Assembly: GCA_008360975.2 (NCBI GenBank)
Contig: CM039188.1
Span: 27,679,944-27,743,943, forward strand
Direction of reading: 5' to 3'
DNA: 64,000 nt
Origin: Lichenostomus cassidix
Lineage: Eukaryota > Chordata > Aves > Passeriformes > Meliphagidae
The position numbers and the translations under genes are program-made. The notes beneath the pieces are model-generated. The model searched no databases, had not been told where the DNA came from, and saw only the letters and a list, made by a program, of their open reading frames with translations. This document shows, in pieces, positions 40,501 to 52,500 of the stretch. The first letter of the stretch is position 1; every line of letters begins with the position of its first letter.

Positions 40501-43500
40501 GGACAATCAGAAACTTTTTCATAGGAGGGGACTGATTATATACTTTTGGGTAAAAACACTCATGGGAACTACCCAGAAGAAGCTTTGTTACAGACTGCAA
40601 AACCCAGAAAAATTTATACAGAAATCTTGAGCTATCCTGGAATGTAGAGCTGCTGGTAATCTGTATTGTGCTGTAAATCTATGTTCTGCTGTGTGTAACA
40701 TTTCAGGTCACTTCCAGTGCATTTTGCAGCAAAAGCACCTTATTCTTTTTCCACATTCTGATAATTTGTTTATATATTAATCTCCCTTACATCATCATAA
40801 ATGAGCAAAGTCCAAAAATTATTTGAAGATTTTCAGAGAAAAGACCAAATCTATTTTTACACGTTGCTGCAGGATCCTAATCCTGTTTGATGTCTGCTTT
40901 ATAAGCAAGACTTAGCTCTCAATACAGGAAAGTTAACAGCACTTTTCAGCTTAACACTTAACACTTCAGCACTTAACAGCTGCTATTCCAAAGGAGGAAT
41001 GTGCTTGACAAGCACTCCAGAGCTGCATCTTCTGGTCAAATTGGGAGTAGCAGCTTAGCAATGAGCTCACCTAAACCTGTGACTCACAGGCTTCAACCGG
41101 ACTTTGGAATCCCACTTCTTTCCCTAGCTATGGAAATCACTAAAGTCAAAACCCAAAAGTTTGTACCTTGAAGTAGCATCCAAGGATATGAGCAAGGACA
41201 AGAAACTGGGACACTAACAGTGAATCATACAGAGGGAAGTAGAAAATTACAGCAGTTACAGTCCAGTTCTATCACATGACTTCTGTAACACTGCCTTCAA
41301 GGTCTAGTCTTCCCCCTCTCCTTTGTATTATTAGTTATTAAAACAGTATTAAGACAGTTCACACCATTATGAAACACACAACCCTGTTAGGTCACTGAAA
41401 GAATCACTGATTGTGCCTTCGTAGCTTGTGTCCCTATTTAAGGAAGAAAGAGTACTGGAAACTGGTGATTATCATTATAAAGGACGTTTCTTGCACACTC
41501 TCTTAGCTGTCAGATTCTGCCACTATCAGAACAACTCTTTGAGAGACAATTTTTCAGTACTTCAGATAAAGATGACTGTGATGTACATTATCAAACCCCC
41601 TGGGAACTGATTTACAAAACAATTTCTCAAGAGTCTTATTCTTTTAGCCACTGCTAAGGCTGCATTTACATCATTCCACTTCCAGGTTGAAGATAAGGCA
41701 GATACACAGTAGACTTTTAATAAACCACTAAGGTCAATGCTGCCCTGAGAATTCAACTCTTCTCCCATTACTTTTTTTCATGCCAGTCTTTCAAGGAAGA
41801 CTTAAGACACAAGTCAAAACACATTTTACACTTTATTTACACCTTATTTGTCCAACTCTCTTAATAGGGGTCAGTCAAACCATAGGCATAATTTTTTGGC
41901 ATGTGTTTCAAGCCAACATACCATCAAGGAGGGTCCTGAATATATTTCAGCTTTTCTTCAATACTGTGAATAGCAGACAATGTTTGTTAAAATGTAAAAG
42001 AAACCACTGTCTTTTAAGATGCAAAGATGAGAACTGGGAGTTGACAAAATAAAGCCTGAGAGGTTTTTAATGTTCTCCTTAAGAATGAAAAGGGAAATTT
42101 CTCCACGTTAAGAGTAACAGTTTGACAAATTTGCAGAAAATTTCAGCTAAACACATAATTAAGCAATCCAATGCAGAAGAGCAAAACCAGCAGCACTATG
42201 CAAGTGTAATGATGGAAAATGTTGGAACAGCACGTCTCTCTCCAAAGAGCTGGTTCTCTAGTACAGTAATTGAAAAATAAAACATAAAATTAAGGAAAAA
42301 AGAAAGGAAGCTTCACAGCAGGCACAAAGGACCTGAGAGCCTGACAGACTATTGTGTTATATGTTATCCCTCAAATTTTACACAGATGTAAAGCAGTCAT
42401 GAGTCAGGCTTTTCAACTGTACTCAGCCATTCAGAGTCCTGACCCTTCCAGCATGGACTTTTTACTACAACCTAGTCTTAAATATCATAAGTTAAGATGT
42501 TCTTTCCTCTTTTAAGTAAGTACACTTTACTACTGATTAAAGATACCAATTCACAACTGCAGATACTAGAGTCCCAATTACCAGCTCCACGTGCTGTGTA
42601 TGTTGTTTTCACAGCATCTCTCGACTGTGTGTTCTACAAAGGTTCACACTTACTTGCAACTTATCTGTAACTGAACCCAATAGGATAAGCATAAAATGCC
42701 CATTGACACCATTTTTAAATTACCCATCAGAATTGAGTGCAGAATTATCACTCAGAATGGAACTCCACAAAGGCCTGCCATGATGTCACCAGATGATCTC
42801 ACTGCTCACACAAATTCAAAAAGACATCTTTTGAACTGAAGGGCACTTCCTGTTCACCTACGCCTACATCCTCACAGCCCTTTATGCCAGGCTGCTCGTT
42901 CTCCTCCCTCCTTTGCAGGGGAAACAGTAAAATTCACAGAACTGATTCCTCTCTGATTAAATGGTCAGCACTGATTGCATGCCAGGCCCTCCTCTACAAC
43001 ACCAACAACTGCTCCTACACTGCAGGTAAGAAGAATCTCACTGCTACCCAAAGAAGTATGCAGTGCTTTAACATTTGCCATGCTTTAACATTTATTATGA
43101 ATAACTTCAGATTTAGTTTAACAGCCCATCAGCACTGAAGTCAACAAAAAGCACAAACATGTTAGTGGCAAGAAGCATGCTTCAAATCACATCACATTTC
43201 TAGAAGTGTGTCCTGACAGAGGGAGGGATGCAATACACATTTCTCCTTTTAGCTGTTATATATGAAAACAATCTGGAAAAGCAAGATACTGAACAAGTCT
43301 CACTCAGAAAGTTAAAGAGGAAAACAGCATTTAATTTTACAAGAACCTCATCATGCAGCTGCATTGCTTACAAGTTCCATAAAGCTGAGTGAGAATTTAA
43401 TCCTGGCCTTCACCGTGGAGCTCACTTGTGCAGACAGTCCTTTAGAAAAAGTAGAACACTTGTGACACTTGCAATACGTCTCCCCAGGTGAGCCTGCAGG

Positions 43501-46500
43501 CTGCCTGGTTGGGGGAAGGGGAGGGGTCAAAACACTGCCTCTTATTTGATTTATTTGCTCTAAGTCATCACAGGGCTCCTCAACTTCACCATTCTTATGC
43601 CCAATTTCTAAGACATTAAAAAAGCAACACATACTACAGTCTCTTGCAAGACTTTAACCAGATGACCACACAAGTGTGGGGAAAGAAGTCTGCATGGAAT
43701 ATTGTTGACAGAATCCTTGTTAAAAGTCAAATGTTTGGCTAAACTCCCAGCTCCCATTTTCTCCCATTTTGTTGGTTTTCTCTGGCGAGAATGTGGGCAT
43801 AAGCTCAAAAAAACCCTAACCCACAATCATATTACAGGTTTTTCTTTGATATCTAACAGACAACACATGGAATAATTCTAATCCATTCAATCTAACCTTT
43901 AATGTTTGGGTTACTTCCAAACCAGGACACTAAAAACAGATTACCACTGTTCTTCATGAAGTACCAGGTAACCCAACATCATATAGATGACAGTCAAAAC
44001 TACAAGACTATTTATTTTAAAGTATTTTTTATATATATATGTATCTAAAATCGAATGATTTGAGATTATGGGGTTGTTTTTTGTTTAAAATCTAGTACTT
44101 ATTTCTGGTGAGTTAACAGATATTAGAATACCTTAATTTGCACCAACAGGGAAATCCATTACAAAATAATTATTTCCAAGATTTTAAGTTTATTGAGAAA
44201 AATAAAATTCCTCCACTTTAAATAACATGAAACTAAAGCTTCAGGTAAACAAGCACTCAAATACCAGAAAGGAGTGTTAATTACTAGGAACTACAGTGAT
44301 TTATGTTTCTCTACATCTGCATGGATGCTCTGATAACAGGTTTGGAGAAAAAAAGAGAAAGCAGCTTCCCTCCAGACTCTGTAATAAGACAAGTTCCTTA
44401 AGACATTCTCCAGGTCAAGTCACAAATAGTCTTATGCATAAAATGACTACCACTTATTTCAGGCACCCATGCTGACACTGGCACCAAGACTCATTTCTTT
44501 CTTTAAAAACTAGAAAACCAGTAAGATTAGTTTGCTAAAGTAACAGCAGAGATGCAGCATATTTGGGCTACTACACAGATTCAGATGAAATGAAAGAGTC
44601 AGTCACCAGAACCTGCACCAATTAATGCATGTTTAGATTTTAAAACAGCTGTCAGGAAAAATTTTCAAAAAACATGGCTTCCAAAAGATTCTAAAGAGCT
44701 TTGCATGAAGTACAGCACTATTTGGTGTAGTGAGCAGTGAGGAAGAACACACAGCCTCCAAAAATCACCTACATTTGAATGTAAGAAAATGGAATGAAGG
44801 ACAGAGGAAAGATTATCCTGGAGAGTGACAATGGAGGGCATGTTGGGCACAAACAGTTGAGGGGGAGTTTCAGATGCCACAGAAAGTGAATTTTGTATGC
44901 AAGAGGGCAGCGAGATTTTGCTTTTAACTATGGCACTAATGAGATGAACACTAGAAGGATGTACCAAATTCTGTGTTCTGCATTACACACTAGAACCTCT
45001 TTAACTGTCAGTGAGGACTGCAAAATCTATTCAGGAGCTGGATGTCTTACAGTGAGAGAATCAGACCTTGCTCCATTTGACTGTCAACAAAAGATGACAT
45101 CAGATCTACTTTTATTTCTTTTGATCCACAGAAATTCACATGCACAATTTCACATGTTGGGATACAAAACAGAAGACATTTTAAGGAAAATAAGACAGCA
45201 ATCAACACTTGCTTTTCAGCATGGATCAACAGTTTTTTATAAACTTGTAGCTTGTCTTACCTCTTTTACACTATGTGTTACTGCCCACGTCAGGAAAACC
45301 CTTGACATCACTTGGAAAGCAGTCAGAACAACAGAAGAGGGAACAATGCCTGGAAGATATTTTGCAATTAGTAAATACTCCTGACTACCACAGTGGGAGG
45401 TAGAGGTGGGGAAATAGAACACAGCTAAATCAAAGTCCAGTTATTTGAAATTTCTGGAAGGAAGGCATTTAATTTTTTTTTAATTTGAAAATATAAAGCC
45501 AGTCCTTTGGTGTGTTTGCATAGCCTAATGCAATGCAATCCCCTAACAAGTCTTTCTGCATCAAAATGCAAACAAAAGTAATTGGTCTTGTTGCAATCAC
45601 AGCACATTCTTCAATACACAGAACAGCTCAGTAAGAAAATTTCAATCAAACAGCTTCTGGGATACAGTCTTTCAAATAAACCCTGTTTGATTAAAATATC
45701 CAAGATACTCTTCATTACTGTGATTTAAAAAGTAAAAACAATAAGTGCTTTGCACTGCGTATCCCAAAAAAGCAGCCAGAAAAAATTCAAAGTATTTTTC
45801 AGAAACATTGATCTAGCCCATATTTTGATACGCGCAAAGTTTGCCATTCCTTCCTGGAAATACAACTCAAAAAGAATCCCAAACCCACCAACAAAACAAC
45901 CCCTCAACAAACAAACCCCAGGGAACAGCTGATGCATTGGTAGGCACAGAAACAACTTAAAGATTTTCTTAAAGCAGCAGATATCACTGGTTCTTGCAGA
46001 AGTTCTGAGGTGCCAATTAAACTGCCAGTAAAAGGACCCTACAGACCTAGGTCTGACAGAACAGGAATAGTTTTAGACTGCAAGATTACACAAAATTCCT
46101 AAACTTCGCAGCACAAAGTTTTATTTTCTTCCAAAAGCTAAATGATAAAAACAAATGCAAGAGAAAGTGTAGCTCCTGAAAGAGAGTAAAAAGTGCTTCT
46201 AAAGCTAATGCAAATTAGCAAACAAGCAACACAACAGCCTCAGAAAGGTGCAGAGACCAAAGAGGAAAGTGAAATAGGAAGAAAGAATAAGAAAAGTCAA
46301 AAGCAAGTTTCATTTGAATTATTTTCATTCATATGTTTGGCTTCTTTGAGAGGAAAATGGAAAATCTGACAGATATAGTTCTCTTCATTTTTATCACTTA
46401 TTGTCTTGGTCTCTGGACTACATGTTACCTCCTTTCCAAGTAGAGCCTGGCATTCTTTACATCTTTGCCATATGTAAAAATCCTGTTCTCAGCCCTGCTT

Positions 46501-49500
46501 CACACAGACACTCCCCTATCAATCCTCATATTTTGAAGGACTTGCCTCACAGATGCTAACATTTCAGACTCTACTGAAAAGATGTGGAAAGAAAAGTTAT
46601 GCTGATACACACAGCCATCTGTCACAGATAAGCTCTTCTATTGACAGAGAATTACAGCTCTAGTTAAAGCAATTAGTTCAGCAGGGGCAAAGGAATCTGC
46701 AAATTTCTTGTTTCTCCTTGCATAGAAACTTTTGCTAGAGTCAGTAGGACTAGAGCAGACAGCAGCAGTTCATCCAGCTGTGCAAAACTCCCTCATTTTA
46801 TTTAGCTGACAAACATTTCCATTAACAGAGAAAAAACATAATCCACAGCCAGTTATAAGAAAACAAGTCTTTTGCAAAAGAGCTTTGTTAGGGAAAGCAA
46901 AAAGATTGAATAATAACGGTATAAAATGTTGCCACATTCCCCTAATGGCTCTCTTCACTAATATTAAATTGTGCTACTAAGGATAACATGGGCTAAATGG
47001 ATCCACACCTCAAATCAACTGAGCCAGAATTATTATTTTTGCACACAGACAGGCTGTGTAATCATCTTGTTTGCTGTTCTGCATCAGCCTGGAAGGTGGA
47101 ACACACAGAACTCTCTCCTGCTACTCACTGATTTGTACAGACATAGACTCCCAACTGTGAGGAAATGAAAATCCAATTAAATTTTTTACATTCTTAGATT
47201 TAGTCCTAGTAAACATTGGTGTCTGCACACAAGTTTAGTACAATAAAATAGCAGAGCATTATGGATTTAGGATGGTAAAAACTGCATTTTATCTGCAAGA
47301 TTTTCTGTCCAGTGTTCCAAGATTTAACTTACCCTTCTTGCTACTTGTTAAGTAAGACCTTAAAAATGGCACGTTTTAATATTAATTTTTGACAGTTTAT
47401 TTTTAAAGAATGGTTTATTCTGGTAAAACAACAGTAATTGAGATTTAGTAAAATTAAACAGCTTTGGAAGGACTGCATTGGCAACACAGGCAAAAAAGTG
47501 ATACACCCAGTTTACTCTGAGAAGCCTTTACATGAATTTGAGGAGTATATGATCATTCATTTCTTGGGATGATCTGTGCAGAGTTTACAAACTGCCTTTT
47601 TAAGACATTTTCAGAGCAACTGGATGATTCAGGAGGGTCAGAACTACTTTATCAACGACAGAACCAGACTGCCCTCTGCTGACACATTCCTGTGCATGAG
47701 TTTGAGTCCTCCCAACTACCTCCCTTGGTTATTAAAAAACCCCTCAGGAACTCACTATGAACCTACAGTCTAAGACCCCCTCCAGTATGTGGACTGTCTG
47801 GATATTGATGAAAAAAACCCAAATTTTTAGTAGGAGCTTTAGGAACCTCAATTCCATTTTACTCTTTAAATAGTGACTAGTGAACATTCAGATGGGAGAT
47901 GAATCACTGTTTTATTTTTATGTGACTTCTCAAATTAGGTAGTAAAACACTGGAATATATTTCAAACAAAAATTAGTAAATTATTCAATAATTAAATTCG
48001 GCAATTCACAGACTGTAACGTTATTCTTGCTAATATATTGCTAAAAGTGCAGTCTTCTGTAAGAATAATAAACTGAAAATTTGCAAGCTTACCAAGTGCA
48101 CAGTGCAGAATCTAGAACAAAAAGAAAAAGTCAAATAATTAACATTTCAAATTAAGCAATTCAGACACACATTTAGTTCTGTTACAACAGCTTAACATCC
48201 AGTATTTGCATTTCAGTGATTAAGATTAATATTTATCTCTGCTGCCCAAGCTAAACAACAGACAGTACAACTCCCTCACCACTTGCTAAAAGGAAAATTC
48301 AGCTTTTGTGTGAGATGTTCAGTAGAATTAAAGTAAAGGTATGAAATACAACAAATTCATGCAAATATTAGTAACACCAGGGAACAGGACTACACCTACC
48401 TCAAGCAATGCTCCGGTTTGGAAGAATTTCAGGGGCTTTTCTATTGAATAGTAAAGGCTGTGGTAGCTGCCTTTAGCCAGGTATGCCCGAACTAGACCAA
48501 CTGCAATAACAAGCCACCTGAAAGAGAGAAAAGAGGAGACATTAAGCAAGGCATAAATACAAAGAGATCTTTAATCTCTCTTTCGATACCTGAGAAAGCA
48601 ACAGGCAGAACTGTCCTGAAATACACTAACTCTGCATGGGAAAAGTTAAATACTTGCCACTTCTACAAGTTTATCAAAGTGAAAGATGATGCATTTTTAA
48701 ATCATTTTTCAGCACCAACATGATACCAATCTCTCTAATGTCTCAGCCTATTTTTCAGAGAGCTCTATTTAATTTAGTTATGGAACATATTCACAGCAGA
48801 TTGGCATCATATTTTGTTTAGTTTAAGCAGAAAACCCCTGACAGCTAGTCAGAGATCTCTTACCAGCTTACAGCAGCATGACATAAACAATATTCAGGAG
48901 GCACTGATTTTACCATTTCAGTTCAAAGTAAACACCTAGACTTTATGAGAAATCATACAGCTTGATTGGTAGCATATATTACATGAAAAATAGTTATAGA
49001 TAAATAACTGCAAGGAAACCGAGCCTGCTAAAGCCTTGAAGGCAGCATGGCCATTCCCACTGCAGTTTTCCTTTTTTAACCAAAAAATATATCTATGTAA
49101 GTAGTGCCCATATAACTGCACATGAACAATGTTACCCCTGCTGATTCTCCCCTCGGGTAACTTAAACAAATATAAAAATATTTTGTCCTGGTGGATGAAG
49201 CTTTCACTACCACAGCTGTCCAGAGCTGGTGCTTGCCCACAACATCAGAAATTCTTCCACGAAGTCTATGACAAGCCACAAGCCCAAGGCGAGTGTTCAA
49301 CGCTGGTCAAACACTCTTATTTGGAAGTAGCATCTACAGTTAGCTTTATAGTTTCCAATTGCTTTTGGCTAACATGGAGAAGGTGGTGTTTGGTCAAGAG
49401 GAAGTGGGAAATCTTTACCAGGGGCTCCCAAACTTTTCACTGACAGGATCATCCTGGCTGTCTTACTCTCAGCTACTCTTAATGCCACTCCACCTCCATC

Positions 49501-52500
49501 TCCCTCCAAACCCCACATGTAAGTCACCAAGTGTCTCTGCTAACAATTCACCTCAGTGTGTAAACATGTAGCAAGCCCACTGACTAGGCAATAGCTTTTA
49601 CCCTTTGGAAAAAAGCGTGTAGCTGTGGTTTTGTAACAGAGAAGATGAAGAAATTTCCTTCATTTACAGCATACTAGCATCTTACAAGTACCACATTTGC
49701 TTAGGTATTGCAAAGTATGTGCATGTATTATTCCAAATGTAATAATTGTTTGAAACACACAGTGGAGTTCAGATTTTTCAGTAATAAGTAGCTCTGGCAT
49801 CCAAGTTTGTGTTTGTAACAAAATCTATTAGCAGAACTGAAAGAAAGCTAATTAATTTCTGCCTCAACTTCTTGAAGACAAGCACGAAAGAAAAGCAGTA
49901 GGAGTAGGGAAGAGAAATGGCAAAGAGAAACAAGCCCTCCTTTTTTCAGAGTGACAGGTTATTTCAGTTAAAGCTGTCTTGTGAAACCAAAGGACAAACA
50001 TTTGCCAAGTAATTGCTGTTTACAAAGAATGAATCAGATTCATTTTGTATCTGTACTTCTGTGTAGAATAAACCAGTGAGCACTACAGTATTAGTGATTC
50101 TCCCCTGCAACACCAACTGCTTCTTCAGAACAGGAAATCAGAGCAGGTTGACACTGTCCTGTTCTTATCTGTCAAGTTTCTCTGTTTTTCCTGATCTTGC
50201 ATGTTTGTTGAGAAACTGCCGAATTGAGCAATTTCTCCAGTTGCACAAGATGCCAGCTCTGCTGAAGCGTTCTCACCTGAACTGAGTGACTGCTAAAGCC
50301 CGCGGCTCCCAGGGGAGCTCCAGCCTTTCGCTCATCTCCACCCTCGTGCCAGACCACTGACACCAGAAAGACTGTACTTTCCATTTTATTTATTGTCCTT
50401 CCAAAAGCATTTGATACAGATCAGGGCATTAACCCATACAAAATGAAAAGCTCAGCCTAACTTGTGCTGAAGCTTTTAGTACCTCTGTCCTGCTTCTGTG
50501 ATTCTTAAATAATTCTTCACCCTTTAAGACTAGAGAAAACGGAACAGGAGAAGGTGAAAGCAGGGAATATCAGCTGAAAATGGAGCTTGGCAACAAGTTT
50601 AAAAGGGCAGCAAAAGGCACCACTGTCTCATGAAAGCTAAGCTTTCTCTGACTTAGACACTGAACTCTACCTGATAGCCCAGATGGAGTTACATTTCATT
50701 AAATTACTGCTGCCCTGTCTGCAAACTCCAAACTAGACTATTGCATGCTTTGATTAATCCAGAGAAAGAAAAATGAATACTGCACACACACAGGTCTTGC
50801 ACTTTCAGATGGTCAGACCTGACAGACAAGCTTCATGCTCAGGTCCTTAGGTTAACTCCCTTGATTCACTCACAGGTTATAAAAAGTCATTTTCTTTCGC
50901 AAAGTTTACTGAGATTCTGCAACATTTATGCAAGAGAATAGAGCAGAGCTAAAGCAGTGAGTGCACCTGAAAGGGAGAAGTGTACTTTGACTCTCAACAA
51001 CCACTCACTGAAGACATAGACAATGAAACTCACAACCCAGAACATTCTTTGCTGAACACTGATTAACACAAACCCTCGTAAATTCAAAAGCTATTACATT
51101 ACCATTGATCTTGTTGAGCGAAATCCTTTTTAAATTCATTGTTTATACCATCACCAGCTACTTACATCCAGAAATACTAGTCAGTTACAGCACTTAACTA
51201 AAAATAAGAAACATAATCACCTTTCAAAGCAGTTTATCTAGCACTTACACTCAGCTCTCACAGCATGCCCTGTCTCCCCACCCAGCACCATCCAGGGATT
51301 TTGGTCAAACACACTTTTTTAGGAAAAATAATTTCCATGCTGCATCTCTGCCTCCAGAATGAGCTTCCCATGCATGTCAGACATGACTACACAACTTGCT
51401 GTGATGGGAAAAGCGTCTGAATGAACACAAGAGAAGCAAGATGCAGAGCTTTCTGCAGCTTAATGCTTTGAACCATGGGCAATAAAACCTAATCAAGCAC
51501 AGCTGAGAACCAGCTGCAGGACTGGTTATTCCCTGTTGTGCCATGTTGGTCCCTTTTCTGAAAGAAAATGCCCAAAACACGATGCAAAGTGCATGCAGCT
51601 CCAGTTAGGTAGCCACAGGTACACGTGCTTCTTCTACTGGTTTGCTCTTGTAAAAACCCTTGTATTACTGGGAATTCACGTACTACATGCACTGCAGCAT
51701 GAAACTAGAAATAAGATCTATTATTTTTGGAACCAGCTGTGTTTTCTTTAGCTAAGTCAAGATAAATGCAAAGTAAACACAGTAACTATGCTCAGATTTT
51801 TCAACTGCTGCTTGATCCATTTTAAATAAAGTTAATAGGTAAGGCAACTATAGTTTTAAAACATTTACTACTTATTTTCTGCACAACAATATTGTTGTTG
51901 TGCTTCACTTTATGGGCCTTATGTAAACCAAGCCAAACCAACCACTTTAAAAAAAATCCCATTTGCTTTTACAGCATCTCTTCATCATCTGGGCACCTTG
52001 AATTTTTTGGTGTTTTCTTTTCACAGTTCTCTTTCCAAGGCAGTGCAGAATGAGAAACTAAGTGTGAGCACTCTGATTGACACGGGATCAGTAACTAATC
52101 ACTGCCACCAGTTGTGTATCAATCTTTTGATCTCTTCATCTGAACAACTGACCTTCTGTCAACCAGCTCCAGAAATACTACCATTTTGAAGGGCTTCATA
52201 ATAAGGAACAAACTGAGGTTTTGTCCTAAGCTAAACCTTGTATTTTGTGGAATTTCAGGAGTGTCCAGGGGAAGCGCAAACTCCTCATCCATTTGAAGAC
52301 AAATTATCAGTCAGAGCCCTTGGTGACCTACCCCAAAGGAAAAGTGAGAGACAACAGAGATAGGATCATGATCACAGAATTTCTCTGGTAACTCCCCAGA
52401 TTGTAGAAATCATCTAATCACAAACGCATCCAGAAAAAAGCAGCTCATGTTAAAGCACCATAAATCACATCCCACCCAGGAGTGGAATTTTCTAGGAGGT

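Noticed and set aside
43815..43825. Telomere-like 'ccctaaccc'
   Set aside because: Only one and a half units; no array.
44893..45384. 163-codon plus-strand frame across HACD2 exon 4
   Set aside because: It is antisense to a well-supported exon and has no recognisable protein similarity.
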